Below are positions 26,841 through 36,129 of a DNA stretch of 64,000 nt, in pieces; the stretch's first letter is position 1; each line of letters begins with the position of its first letter. Origin of the DNA: Legionella_C sp963803545 (lineage in GTDB: Bacteria; Pseudomonadota; Gammaproteobacteria; Legionellales; Legionellaceae); contig CAWDMX010000001.1 of the NCBI GenBank assembly GCA_963803545.1, forward strand, positions 756,300 through 820,299, written 5' to 3'. A model generated the notes under the pieces. It worked only from the letters and a program-made list of their open reading frames with translations. It ran no database searches and was not told where the DNA came from. Position numbers and translations under genes: made by a program.

Positions 26841-27473
26841 TTAAAGCAGAGGCTCTTCTTCACCCGCCCATGGGTGATATTTTTTCATGACCGATACAAA
26901 CAAATCGGATTCAATTAGGCATTGCAACCATGTCTGCAAACCTAATAAAGGGGTTTGCCAAAACCAATCACGGTCAACCATCGCAAATTGACGGATGAAG
27001 GGAAATAAGGCCACGTCAGCCAAGCTTATGCGTTCACCGAGCAACCACCGATGCTTGGTTAGCGCATTATTCAACGACTGCAAAAAAGGCATAGCTTGAT
27101 TGCGATAGTAGATAGCCTCTTGATCTTCTGAGCGTTGTGGGTATTTGTAATTATCCAAAATGGGCTTGAATTGATTGTCGTTCGTATCTATCCATTGCTT
27201 GATTTTTTCTTGGCCATGCTCCTGCAACCAATTGTCTGGATCAAAGCAGGCCAAAGCCCAATACATAATATCCAGGCTTTCATCAATCACCAGGCCATCA
27301 TTAAGAACAAGAACAGGTACTGTGCCTTTCGGCGAACGCGCTAACATCTGCGCGGGCTTTGTTTTTAGCACAACCTCACGAACACGCACGGTAATATTGG
27401 CGTAACGCAAGGTCATACGGGCACGGATAGCATACGGGCATCGTCTGAACGTGTATAACGTGGGATAGAGCAT
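26841..27473 (-). CDS. Glutathione S-transferase family protein
   Basis: 210 residues. The N-terminal thioredoxin-fold domain starts LYTFRRCPYAIRARMTLRYA, with a Cys-Pro-Tyr motif like glutaredoxin 2 and omega-type GSTs, followed by SPKGTVPVLVLNDGLVIDESLDIM with the cis-Pro and the Glu-Ser glutathione-binding pair. The C-terminal domain is all-helical (LLGERISLADVALFPFIRQF). Complete. Probably a cytosolic thiol transferase or detoxification enzyme. Confidence 0.9.
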   Translation of the reverse strand: MLYPTLYTFRRCPYAIRARMTLRYANITVRVREVVLKTKPAQMLARSPKGTVPVLVLNDGLVIDESLDIMYWALACFDPDNWLQEHGQEKIKQWIDTNDNQFKPILDNYKYPQRSEDQEAIYYRNQAMPFLQSLNNALTKHRWLLGERISLADVALFPFIRQFAMVDRDWFWQTPLLGLQTWLQCLIESDLFVSVMKKYHPWAGEEEPLL

Positions 27474-27549
27474 TTATTAGCGTATTGTAAATAATTGTCG
27501 TGTTTGGCAGTGTATCCAGCCAGATAAACAGATGCAAGGGTTTGGCTGT

Positions 27550-27729
27550 TCATCGCGACTTACGTTGGTCTATCGCTGCTGCTCGGGACGAACTAAAATG
27601 AAAATTCGCTAATTGAGCATCTTTCGCTTCTTTACCGGTAAATAATGATTTTAGAAATACAAGCCATTTGGGTTGTGGTTTCGCATCACTGTGTTTATGG
27701 ATAATTTCTGTAATTATACTTTTTAACAT
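27550..27729 (-). CDS. Possible small protein of 59 residues
   Basis: The ORF begins MLKSIITEIIHKHSD and continues with PKWLVFLKSLFTGKEAKDAQLANFHFSSSRAAAIDQR to TGA. The codons look coding, with a basic amphipathic start and a polar tail, but there is no clear ribosome binding site (CCTGGTC is the only purine-poor candidate). No family recognised. It lies upstream of the GST gene in the same direction. Confidence 0.35.
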   Translation of the reverse strand: MLKSIITEIIHKHSDAKPQPKWLVFLKSLFTGKEAKDAQLANFHFSSSRAAAIDQRKSR

Positions 27730-27874
27730 ATTTATTAAAAGACCAGGTTAGTCAAAAAAATTACATTATGGAGGCTAAACAGCGATTGTCAACCACCGGT
27801 TTTATCGGCGGAAACGCTTACAAAAATTTATCATTATTTTGTATACGCAACTTTGTTGACCCTGCCCATTAGGC

Positions 27875-28375
27875 TCACGGTCGAAGATTGACTTTGTCGT
27901 CCAGTGAACTCAAGGGCAACTCGGACGCCTTTTCAACATAGGTTGCGAATGACTGGTGTGGCTTTACCCCGTCCCCAACAAGCCCGAAGCTTTCGAAATG
28001 AATGCCATTGATATTTAGAATGAACCATAAGGAATTGGTCGTCTGCGTTTTGAAAAAACACCGTGAACTGTTGTCTTCGGTTCCGTCGCGTTTTACAGCT
28101 AAGACTACCAGGTTAATTTCAAGCACCGGCGTGAGTGCTTGAATAATTGCCTCGTCGACCCAAGAGATTGATTTGCGGTGGTAGGCTGTATATTCATCAA
28201 TGAGTTGATTGCCTATCACGTAATTTTGAAAATATTCTTTTCTGGCCTCAATAAAGTTGCACGCTAGCTCGCGCCAATTATCAACGCTATTGGAGCATGC
28301 AATCGTTTTTAATGAACAGACTATTGCGTGCTAAAAAAAGCTGTCATCGACAGAACTTCTAAGTGTAGTGAGACT
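27875..28375 (-). pseudogene. Decayed OTU-like cysteine protease
   Basis: The frame from 28375 reads SSVDDSFF, TAG (28331-28333), HAIVCSLKT, WRELACNFIEARKEYF, DEAIIQALTPVLEINLVVLAV and finally LNINGIHFESF. That is the order of an OTU domain: Cys box, helix, VxV strand, His box. At the Cys box the codon aligned with the catalytic Cys is TTT (28337-28339) and a stop codon follows, so the protease is inactivated. The remaining ORF from 28219 (114 residues) keeps the His part only. The His box (NGIHFESF) resembles that of the OTU domain in the giant protein (NGNHFESL). Confidence 0.6.
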
Positions 28376-28379
28376 CTGT

Positions 28380-28919
28380 TTACGCCAACCTTTTGGTTTT
28401 CCCTTCTTCGTCGAACGCTGCGTCGGGCGTATTGATGGTTTTAAATAAGCCAAAGGATGAAGTTGATGCAACCCTCACAGGCGAAAAAGATTGTGTTTGA
28501 AGGATGATTGGAGAAACTCTAAGATTTGGCTCATGAGTTAACTCTGTTTCAAGCGCGGCTAATTCTTCTGATTTGGTTTTAATAAAGTCTTGAGCATTTA
28601 GTATAGTATGTTTTGCGAAACAATCAGAAAGTATAAGTAAACCCACAGCGATTCCGGGAATAACCATAGCTGTTATACCAAAAAGACCCGTTAAAAGTAA
28701 AGTTGCCGCAAAAAGAATTAAAGGAATAAGTACATAATGTGCTATTTGATGCCGTCGCACTTGATTATTGTTAGATAATTTTAGTTCTAATATTGGTCTT
28801 GGAAGCTCGTCGGCAAACGCCTTTTTTTTCTGAATTTCATCCCTTAAGAGGGCAATTTTTTTTTCAAGCTCCGTAGCTGTAGTTAAATCAGTGATACATT
28901 GATGAGATAAGTTCTTCAT
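28380..28919 (-). CDS. Coiled-coil protein with two transmembrane helices
   Basis: 179 residues. Residues 10-45 are a charged helix (TELEKKIALLRDEIQKKKAF). Residues 63-100 hold two close hydrophobic segments (VLIPLILFAATLLLTGLF, MVIPGIAVGLLILSDCF), a membrane hairpin with both ends in the cytosol. A second helix (TKSEELAALETELTH) and a disordered tail follow. Its stop lies only five bases before the decayed OTU frame in the same direction, so it may once have been the membrane-anchoring N-terminus of, or the partner to, that protease. Family not recognised. Confidence 0.5.
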   Translation of the reverse strand: MKNLSHQCITDLTTATELEKKIALLRDEIQKKKAFADELPRPILELKLSNNNQVRRHQIAHYVLIPLILFAATLLLTGLFGITAMVIPGIAVGLLILSDCFAKHTILNAQDFIKTKSEELAALETELTHEPNLRVSPIILQTQSFSPVRVASTSSFGLFKTINTPDAAFDEEGKTKRLA

Positions 28920-29039
28920 TGCTTAAGTCCTAGTTAAAGGTGTTTAAAAAAATGTCTGGTTTATTTAGTTGCATTAATAATAGTTGCATTAATAACGCGT
29001 TTTTATATCATGAAAAAATTTTACTGTCCAATCCGTTTT

Positions 29040-29860
29040 TTAGACACGCTGCTCGGATTTAGTTGCATTAAACACGGCTGTTAGAGCAAATATGGCGCTG
29101 TCGCAAAAATAGTACGATCGTAAGACCGATTTACTTTTAGGCGCGTTTATGCCGTCAGGCCGTAGCGCTGCAACCATTGAGCGGTGCCGCGTATGCCGGA
29201 GGTGATACTTATGCTTCAAACAATCAATAACAGTTTCAATTAAATTGCGCTGATCTAACCGTTGTTTTTCATCATCGGTTCTCACTAATTTTTTCTTCGT
29301 ATTTTTCGTTTTCCTGTGATCAGTTTCAAGCTTTTTGTAAACAATTTCTTATCAACTCCCTTGTCACCAAATGCAAGTTCCTCAAGATCGCACATCAACG
29401 ATCCAGGCACAGTACGGTCACTGACATTACTTTTGGTTATTTTAAATGCTATTAATTCACAAGTTGATTAATAACAACACGGACTTTTAGACCAAAAAAA
29501 ACCCGCCTACGGATGTACGACCCTATGCTGCAATTTCTTTAAAAACTTGATTAGGTTTTGATACCTTAAGAAGGCACGCAGGAAAGCAACTTCCATCGGT
29601 ATAAAATAGGCTGGTTTTTCGCCTACATTTGTATTGTGAGAACACGGCTAATGGCAAAATTGCTCGACTCATTAACGCAACAAATCGTTGATAGCGGGGG
29701 GTGATTCCGGAAAATACTGTTTCCAATAAATCTGTAAAATTTCAATAGCCAACCATTTGGAACAAAATTTGGGTGGCGTAATTTCGCTAACCGATAAACA
29801 ACAAGTAGGTCCTCGACTACCTTTTGTTGGGCTTGTTAATAGCGGTTGAGGCATACTTTA
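29040..29860 (-). pseudogene. IS982-family transposase, multiply frameshifted
   Basis: Pieces of one transposase lie in several frames in the correct order on the minus strand: LSVSEITP near 29800, YQRFVALMSRAILPLAVF and a TDGSCFPAC segment (29523-29720), LAFGDKGVDKKLF and LKLITGKRK (29290-29390), and RNLIETVIDCLKHKYHLRHTRHRS (29040-29285). The last block with IET and HTRHRS is diagnostic for IS982. At least three frameshifts or stops make it inactive. Confidence 0.75.
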
Positions 29861-30551
29861 TCTAATTCTTTGTAAAAATCGTCGATTTCGCAAAAAAGAG
29901 CGACTATCGGGCACTCCATCAACATATTGAAATTACTTTTAAACGAGAAAAATCAGCATGTTAAGATCGGCAACTCTTTTTTCAATGGCTATGAAAATTC
30001 GAACTGGGCTTTTATAAAGAAATCACAATTGATGATAGAGCGGATAGTTGTAGTGAAAAGGTCAGTTGGCTTCTTTTAAAACATATGTGGGGTTTTGAAA
30101 AACGGATAGTTATCATTTGGAATTTACTAAAAAAAATTATCCAGGTGTTCGTATTATTGACATACACTCTAATGCGGCATTAGAAAAATTACCGCTACCT
30201 AAATTGAACATCAAAACAGATATTTTATCTAAGTATGAAATTTAAAAAATAAGGAAAATTTATATTTTACAATGTGGGATTAAAATTTTTTGCAACCAGT
30301 TAAAAATAAATGTATTGGCTGCAGTCTAGACTGGTAAAGGGGTGTAGAGGTGTTCTTGGAAATATTGTACCCGTCTGAAAGGAACCTCTAGACGGATACA
30401 ATATTATTTAGCTGCATTATGTACCAATAATCCTTAGCCGAATGCCATTGTTTTCCACAGAACGCCAGCTAGGCTTTAAAATATAAAACGGTTGACAAAC
30501 GGCTACTTTAAGATAGATTTGCGGGTTTTAATAATCACTCGTGAGCACTTT
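29861..30551. other. Gene-poor stretch with one short coding remnant
   Basis: No intact gene. A frame at about 30130-30244 on the plus strand (KKNYPGVRIIDIHSNAALEKLPLPK, ending at TAA 30242-30244) looks like the tail of a lost gene. The region 30330-30400 contains an imperfect inverted repeat around AGAGGT / ACCTCT (ggtgtagaggtgttc and gaacctctagacgg). Its role is unknown. Confidence 0.35.
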
Positions 30552-31961
30552 ATGATCATTAACGTACCTCAAGGCTATAGCGCCAGATTAATAGCAAAAG
30601 ATTCCGCTTCTCTAGGCATTGAAGCGCTTTATACCGATGGTTTTTCTAGCTGCAACATCATTATCTGCTTGAGTGAAAAGCGTATTACCCTAATTCATGT
30701 TGATATAAAAATGCATTATGATGTTCTGAAAATAAAAAAAGAAATTGAATGGGTTGATAAACCCAACGAGTTCATTCTCTTGGCAAGAAGTGAATCCCCT
30801 ATAAGGGACAATATTACTCAGTTATTTGCAGAGTATTTTCCTGACAGGAAATTACAATCTAAAATAGTAACGGACGATTATGATGGAGTATCTGTTTCCT
30901 TTGCAAAAAATCAGGAAAACCAATTACATTCCCAAATAAGCCAATACCCCATGGAAATTAAGCCTGACGAGCTTTGTCGCCATCCTCAAGAAAAAAGGCT
31001 ACTGGCTGTACAAAAGATTGAACAAATTATAGGTGTTGGATTCAGGGCAAGGCATCCTTTCAACTTTGTATCGCTTTTACAAGCAAGGCAATGCCATTTG
31101 TTTGACGGAAACGCTTGGGAATTCTTAGATAAGAACCATTTGAAAGTAGATGTTCCTGATGAGCAAACGAAATACATAATGAATACTTTTGATAAAGATA
31201 ATCCTTTTATCACGACTGCTCGCCTTTTAGGCGAGATTATTGATTCTGACAACGAAGGTACGGTTATATTGGAGCCCATAGCAGATATGTGCCTGAGCGT
31301 GGCTCCATATATTGAGTATTATTTGAACGATTTTGCAAACGAGGAAACATTGTTTTCTAGAAACTTTAAGGACTCTTTAGACTTTTATGAGGCCTCAGAA
31401 AAGCAAGATAAAGATTTGAAAGACAAGTTATTAACGCTTATTACGCAAAAGGGGAATGTGTTTAAAGAAATAACTTCTGCTATAGAGGAATATAAATTAA
31501 ATTCTAGAAACACGATATTTAAGGAAAAAATAGTAGATGAATATGGAACGTTTGCTCGAAGTTATAAAGAAAGACACGCGTATACAGAGGCAGACATAGC
31601 CAATTCAAAGCAGTTGCAAGTAGCAAAAAAAATCGCGAGCTATGGAGCGTTGGCGTATCAAAAGAAAGATTATGTAAATGCAGAAGTATTTTTTAAAGAT
31701 ACTTTAAAAAAAATGACCCTGTGTTGTACTAAAAATAATACTCAGTTAGCGATAGCGTATTACAATCTAGGACGCAGCTTGCAGCAATTAGAGCGTTTTG
31801 TGGAAGCGAAAAAATATTTATCCTATAGTCTTACTCTTAAGAAGAATTTTACCAGCTCAAAACCAGAGCGTTTAAGTATAGAAAAAACAGAAAAAGCATT
31901 AGCCGACTGTCAAGAGCAACTCGCTCTTTCCGTGAATAAAGCTCCCAGTGCGTTTTCATGA
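30552..31961 (+). CDS. TPR protein with possible cysteine-deamidase-like N-terminal domain
   Basis: 469 residues when started at ATG 30552, the Met that begins a compact domain (MIINVPQGYSARLI). The first 75 residues contain TDGFSSCNIIICLSEKRITLIHVD. The order Gly, Cys34, strand, His49, Asp resembles the Cys/His core of the CheD / NTAN1 / CNF deamidase fold (compare the TTCHIVVLRH pattern of NTAN1). This is a resemblance by eye. The middle region is unrecognised and acidic. Residues 355-450 form two or three TPR helix pairs (ASYGALAYQKKDYVNAEVFFKDTL, LAIAYYNLGRSLQQLERFVEAKKYL). No signal peptide. Effector-like architecture, function unproven. Confidence 0.55.
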   Translation: MIINVPQGYSARLIAKDSASLGIEALYTDGFSSCNIIICLSEKRITLIHVDIKMHYDVLKIKKEIEWVDKPNEFILLARSESPIRDNITQLFAEYFPDRKLQSKIVTDDYDGVSVSFAKNQENQLHSQISQYPMEIKPDELCRHPQEKRLLAVQKIEQIIGVGFRARHPFNFVSLLQARQCHLFDGNAWEFLDKNHLKVDVPDEQTKYIMNTFDKDNPFITTARLLGEIIDSDNEGTVILEPIADMCLSVAPYIEYYLNDFANEETLFSRNFKDSLDFYEASEKQDKDLKDKLLTLITQKGNVFKEITSAIEEYKLNSRNTIFKEKIVDEYGTFARSYKERHAYTEADIANSKQLQVAKKIASYGALAYQKKDYVNAEVFFKDTLKKMTLCCTKNNTQLAIAYYNLGRSLQQLERFVEAKKYLSYSLTLKKNFTSSKPERLSIEKTEKALADCQEQLALSVNKAPSAFS

Positions 31962-32137
31962 CTTTAATTTGCGCGGTAACCAATGCGACAGTTTGCCACT
32001 AATACATGTTATTCAGGATCGAAGGCTCATCCAGTAGCATGGATGGCGGTTCGGTTGCAAAAAATTAGAGAAAAGACTAAAAGTGTTGTCATTAAGAGTA
32101 CGGATGGCAGTAATATGCCCAGTTTCAAGGGGCGCAT

Positions 32138-32719
32138 TTGTCGCTTGGCGTGTTAAACGACCTGCGTGCTCGTAGAGGTGAAGGCTTTTTAATTGCCAGT
32201 ATCGATGGTTTAAAAGGATTTCCAGACGCCACCGCCAACGTGTTTCCAAAAACTGAAATTCAACTTTGTATCGTGCACCAAATCAGAAGTTCATTAAAGT
32301 CTGGGGTTAGTAAAGACCAGACTTTAATGAACGATTTAAAGCTCGTATACAAAGCCACAAGCAAAGACTTGGCCGAACATCACGTGCTTGAACTGGATGG
32401 TAAATGGCGCAAAAAATACCCCGCTGTTTTAAAGTCATGGAACGATAATTGAGAGGCTTTATCGCAGCTCTTGACGTATTCATAAGAGCTTCGACGCATT
32501 GTTTAGACAACTAATATTGTTGAGGCTTTTCATCGACAGGTTCGAAAATACACCCAAAGCAAGGGCGCATTTCCCAATGAAAATGCCTTGGTAAAATTAA
32601 CCTATCACGCTTGCCAAAAAATACTGAAAAAATAGAATCAGCCTGCGCGCGATTGGGCGCTGATTGCTTCACAACTCCAAGTATTTTTCGATGGAAGATT
32701 AAATTTGGGATTACGATAA
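32138..32719 (+). pseudogene. IS256-family transposase fragment
   Basis: The first frame reads SLGVLNDLRARRGEGFLIASIDGLKGFPDATANVFPKTEIQLCIVHQIRSSLK, the heart of the IS256 DDE region with the second Asp. After a stop at 32450 a later frame reads FHRQVRKYTQSKGAFPNENALVKL and ends LKK, then NQPARDWALIASQLQVFF to TAA 32717-32719. N-terminal half absent, several breaks. Inactive. Confidence 0.85.
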
Positions 32720-32821
32720 ATCAGGAGCTGACACAGTTAAATGAACGCTCTCATAGACAGGGATACTATCCCCTTGCTTGGTAAAATAGAACTCAACAGC
32801 ATCTTATTTTTTCAATTCTTG

Positions 32822-33235
32822 TCATGAAATAATTTGTTCAATCTCGGGAGGAATAAACAGTGTTGATGCAGCATTAGGATTACTGTTAACGCATGTCGCG
32901 CTAAATATAGCCTTCATAATGACCTTTCCATCACTAACTCGCCTAATATCCTGCCTATGCGCCCAGTGGTAAGGTAGATCGTCTTGCGTTATTTTGCTTG
33001 TCACGATAAAGGTGTCGTTGGCAGTTAATGAATTCTTGAACTTCATCGTGCATGATGTCACGACTAATTTTAATCCTCTATTTGCAAAGTCAGTGTGATT
33101 GATATTCAAAAACTCACCATGCTTGTGTCTAGCATGAGAAAGATAGATCATATAATTTGCATTATTTACAATGCCTTGAGCATCTAGTTCGTTATCACGA
33201 AGCTCCATCTCCAATGAAAAATTATCTAAACTCAT
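32822..33235 (-). CDS. Hot-dog fold acyl-CoA thioesterase (4HBT family)
   Basis: 137 residues from ATG 33235, which has AGAGGT upstream and removes an unrelated 11-residue leader. The YbgC-like pattern is complete: RDNELDAQGIVNNANYMIYLSHARH with the catalytic Asp, and FKNSLTANDTFIVTSKIT, then HWAHRQDIRR. Such enzymes hydrolyse acyl-CoA thioesters in the cytosol. It lies between transposon remnants with no operon partner. Confidence 0.8.
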   Translation of the reverse strand: MSLDNFSLEMELRDNELDAQGIVNNANYMIYLSHARHKHGEFLNINHTDFANRGLKLVVTSCTMKFKNSLTANDTFIVTSKITQDDLPYHWAHRQDIRRVSDGKVIMKAIFSATCVNSNPNAASTLFIPPEIEQIIS

Positions 33236-33327
33236 TAATACCTCTTTACAATGATATGCGCATATCATGTGTATGATTTCAATGCATCATTTTATGGTTA
33301 ATATATACTATTGTAAAGAATTTTAGC

Positions 33328-33546
33328 ATGAGCGATTCATCCATAAACGTATCAATTGGTCAAGGAATTATTGCGTATATTTGGGATTACACACCCTATT
33401 CTCTAAAAAATATTGCCCATCTTTCTGGCTCACTGCTCGACTGTATCCGTAAAATTTACGGTCATGCCTCTGTTCCAAAAATTTTCAAATCAACGTTGCA
33501 ACTACTTCACCCGAAAGCTCATACTCCAACCAACAACCTTCCTTGA
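33328..33546 (+). CDS. Small protein of 72 residues, function unknown
   Basis: ATG 33328 opens MSDSSINVSIGQGIIAYIWDYTPYSLKNIAHLSGSLLDCIRKIYGH, a helical, regulator-like sequence that reads as genuine coding. There is no clear ribosome binding site. Its 3' end abuts an IS3 remnant on the other strand, which may have truncated it. I do not recognise the family. Confidence 0.4.
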   Translation: MSDSSINVSIGQGIIAYIWDYTPYSLKNIAHLSGSLLDCIRKIYGHASVPKIFKSTLQLLHPKAHTPTNNLP

Positions 33547-33930
33547 GAACAGGTCAATTACTACAGCCAAGTATAAGCAGTCTTCTTGCGTGTGAATGCA
33601 GGTGATATCGGATAGCTAAGCTTGATAAGGTTTTGCGACAGTAAGCTTGCGGTTACGTACATTTTCATATAAAAGTTTTTTGTGCTTGCTGTTTGTCGTT
33701 GCCTTATATTTCTTGCGGTAGCGAATAAAAACATAGCCTCTATCATTAGTCATTTGGTTTTTTTTAGACCAATAAGATAACCTAGTTCATTCGATACTTT
33801 TCTCATTCGACGACCGCCATAAGTATATTGGCTCGCTTCAGAATTTTTTTAATCCACTCCAACATTTCTTGGCGCTCAGGATCTTCAGGAAGATTTTTTT
33901 GGCGTCAAAGCCGTTTGCTCTTGAATCGTT
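33546..33930 (-). pseudogene. IS3-family orfB remnant
   Basis: On the minus strand the pieces DPERQEMLEWIKKILK, SKHKKLLYENVRNRKLTVAKPYQA, then a TAG, LSDITCIHTQEDCLYLAVVIDLFS appear in order. The last is the IS3 orfB block with the first catalytic Asp. Stops and frameshifts and the lack of the rest of the DDE domain show it is a fragment. Confidence 0.75.
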
Positions 33931-34215
33931 AGCTGAAACTCCAGGAAGGCGGCGAGGAAACAATGCTCATAATGCAACAAGCCCTCTAATCTCCTCGGGT
34001 TTTTTGTTTTTCGACAACTCAATAATACCGAGTTTTAGCGGTGGTTTTAATTCCAAATGTATTATCTTGAATTTACAGAAGCTTACGGACATAACCAATG
34101 TGTATGGGGTTAAACCCTCGGCAACCCTGTTTGAAATCTAACGAAAACAGGGCGTAGTGTATGAAAAAAATTGAATCAAAATTCATAGATATTTTTTTGA
34201 TGCGTTAAGGTTTAG

Positions 34216-35517
34216 TCATGAAGTAGACGTCATCCGCGCCTTAAAAGATTTCATCCCTGTGAAGATTGGATCTGCAATCTTTTCTGGGAAGTGGTTTGGT
34301 AACTCTGTTGAGACCTCATCAATAGCAGAATCGATACGCTCGATAACTTGCTCAAAAATCTTAACAGCTTTTATTCTCGAGTATTGAACGTATTTTGCTG
34401 TTTCAATAAAATGTCTTTTTTGAATACCGTCAATCTTGTAATGACTATTTTTACCGTATAAAGCCATTGCCATTTTCAATTTTTTAAACGGTAGCTGTTT
34501 TTGTTTAATTAGGGGATAGGCTGAGATCATGTCGTATAGTGGGGTGAGCTTATAACCACCTTGGGGTTGTAGACTTACACTGAAATTCTTGGCATGCGCA
34601 TCAATAGCACCAAGGCACCAGTTAACGACCTGAGCCCTGAAAAAATCATCTCGGTCTTTTTGAGGCTGTTGCGAACCATTAAGTAGCTGCATAACTTCTT
34701 TAATACCCGGCCCACCATCAGACTGATATTTTAAATTGGGTGAGTATCCCAATGACTGGCATAGATCTTCCTGTGGCAATCTAAGAATATCCTGATGATC
34801 GCGACTCCATTTTCTATCAAATCTTTCAACAACTAATACTTTTACATCTTCGAATTGTAAGATTTTAGATTTTGCAACATTTAAACCAAATTTGCTGGCC
34901 AGTCGTAAACAGAGATGTTCATTTTCACAACTTTCACTTAAATCAATCCCTTGATGAGATAAATATCCAATAGGTAGTTTGAATATGTGGGTTGTTGGTG
35001 TAGGTCCAAATGGTTTATGCCATTCATTTTGATAATATAGGAAAGCGGTTTTTTCCTGAGCACCGGCTATCGAGATTCTAAACTCATCATCCTCTTTATT
35101 CATTCCCAGTGGTGAGGTTTGGTAAGAGCGTAAAGTACGAGCTATCTCGGCTTCACTAACAATTTTGCTTTTAATTTTCAGATGTTGATTTTGAGGAATA
35201 TCTTCAACAATTTGTATCGCACCAACACAATCACTGCCAATTAGAGCCAATAGATCAAACGGTTGTGATGAACTTGCTTGAAAACGAGCTTGAATTCTGG
35301 CTCTTATCTGCGGATTATCAGGAAGTAAGTTATCAAAAAAATTATAAACAACTTTTCCTGAGAACTTTTGCGTTACTAATGGTAGCGATAAAGAAACTGG
35401 GCGTGAATACGGCTTGGAAATCCAGTCAGCGACGTAGCAAAAACTCAAACCACCTGCATTATCTTGGGTAAGCTCCCCAACGAGCTCATTATTCATCAAT
35501 ATGTATAATTTACGCAT
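34216..35517 (-). CDS. hipA: HipA serine/threonine kinase toxin
   Basis: 433 residues; ATG 35517 aligns with the family start and overlaps the hipB stop (TAATG). N-subdomain MNNELVGELTQDNAGGLSF, YNFFDNLLPDNP, SQPFDLLALIGSDCVGA; the autophosphorylation loop SIAGAQEKTAFL with its Ser; catalytic AIDAHAKNFSV (Asp of the HipA D309 position) and LYDMISAYPL (Asp332 position). HipA kinases phosphorylate glutamyl-tRNA synthetase in E. coli and cause growth arrest and persistence. All key residues are present, so the kinase is predicted active. Confidence 0.95.
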   Translation of the reverse strand: MRKLYILMNNELVGELTQDNAGGLSFCYVADWISKPYSRPVSLSLPLVTQKFSGKVVYNFFDNLLPDNPQIRARIQARFQASSSQPFDLLALIGSDCVGAIQIVEDIPQNQHLKIKSKIVSEAEIARTLRSYQTSPLGMNKEDDEFRISIAGAQEKTAFLYYQNEWHKPFGPTPTTHIFKLPIGYLSHQGIDLSESCENEHLCLRLASKFGLNVAKSKILQFEDVKVLVVERFDRKWSRDHQDILRLPQEDLCQSLGYSPNLKYQSDGGPGIKEVMQLLNGSQQPQKDRDDFFRAQVVNWCLGAIDAHAKNFSVSLQPQGGYKLTPLYDMISAYPLIKQKQLPFKKLKMAMALYGKNSHYKIDGIQKRHFIETAKYVQYSRIKAVKIFEQVIERIDSAIDEVSTELPNHFPEKIADPIFTGMKSFKARMTSTS

Positions 35518-35756
35518 TACCATTCTATATCTTCATGAGTTTCCTGTTCTTTTTCAACAAGATTTATATTTAGATTAAGAGCAGACAGGATTCTAAATAA
35601 AGTATCAATTCGGCTATTATCAGGGCTATTCTCAAACTTTGAGATGGTATCTTGTTTTAAACCGACTAAATCTGCAACTTCAGATTGACTCATTTTGAGT
35701 TGCTTACGCTGGTCATTTAAATATAAGGCTAAATCTTTTGTTGAGTTGATGATCAT
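35517..35756 (-). CDS. hipB: HipB antitoxin (XRE family)
   Basis: 79 residues from ATG 35756, preceded by AAAAGGAAA. Helix-turn-helix: LYLNDQRKQLKMSQSEVADLVGLKQDTISKFENSPDNSRIDTLFRILSALNL, followed by a Glu-rich tail. It neutralises HipA and represses the operon. It overlaps hipA by the TAATG junction, the usual order antitoxin then toxin. Confidence 0.95.
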   Translation of the reverse strand: MIINSTKDLALYLNDQRKQLKMSQSEVADLVGLKQDTISKFENSPDNSRIDTLFRILSALNLNINLVEKEQETHEDIEW

Positions 35757-35796
35757 TATTTTCCTTTTCTTACCCCCAGTCGCCAATATTATTAAA

Positions 35797-35846
35797 TTTA
35801 CCCTCATTTGCGGGTAAATTCAAATATATTTCCATTTGCGGGTAAA
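35797..35846 (-). promoter_or_regulatory. HipB operators
   Basis: A palindrome TTTACCC-N8-GGGTAAA lies at 35797-35818. A second half-site GCGGGTAAA (35838-35846) repeats at 28 bp, with only a weak left arm. E. coli HipB sites have the same plan, TATCC-N8-GGATA. They sit 40-90 bp upstream of hipB, as expected for autoregulation. Confidence 0.65.
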
Positions 35847-35985
35847 AAAGTTGTTGCTATGCCGCACCTAAATTTTTATTTGATTTCCTAACAGCTCAAG
35901 TTGAGCTTAAGTATCATGCACCCCAAAAACTAGACCAGCAAAATCTAAAAATTTAGGAGATACTCGCCTTTGTTCGGAGGTTACT

Positions 35986-36129
35986 ATGCCAAAGAACAAA
36001 AAAGGGTCATCGGCTGCTAAATTTGAAATTGCATTACAAGCAATAAAAAATGAAACACCGTTGAATGAGATAAGTAAAAATTATGCGGTATACCCTACAC
36101 GAATGAATATTAGGATTATCCAGCATTAA
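35986..36129 (+). pseudogene. IS3-family orfA N-terminus, truncated
   Basis: ATG 35986 after CGGAGG starts MPKNKKGSSAAKFEIALQAIKNETPLNEISKNYAVYPTRM, the HTH of IS3 orfA. Upstream, TGCACCCCAAAAACTAGAC (35919-35937) looks like the left inverted repeat. The gene is cut near 36110 by an IS630-type insertion. Confidence 0.7.

Noticed and set aside
26666..26890. 74-codon plus-strand ORF
   Set aside because: Overlaps the 3' end of the GST gene antisense and lacks a ribosome binding site.
33869..34141. 90-codon plus-strand ORF
   Set aside because: Runs antisense through IS3 debris; start lacks a ribosome binding site.
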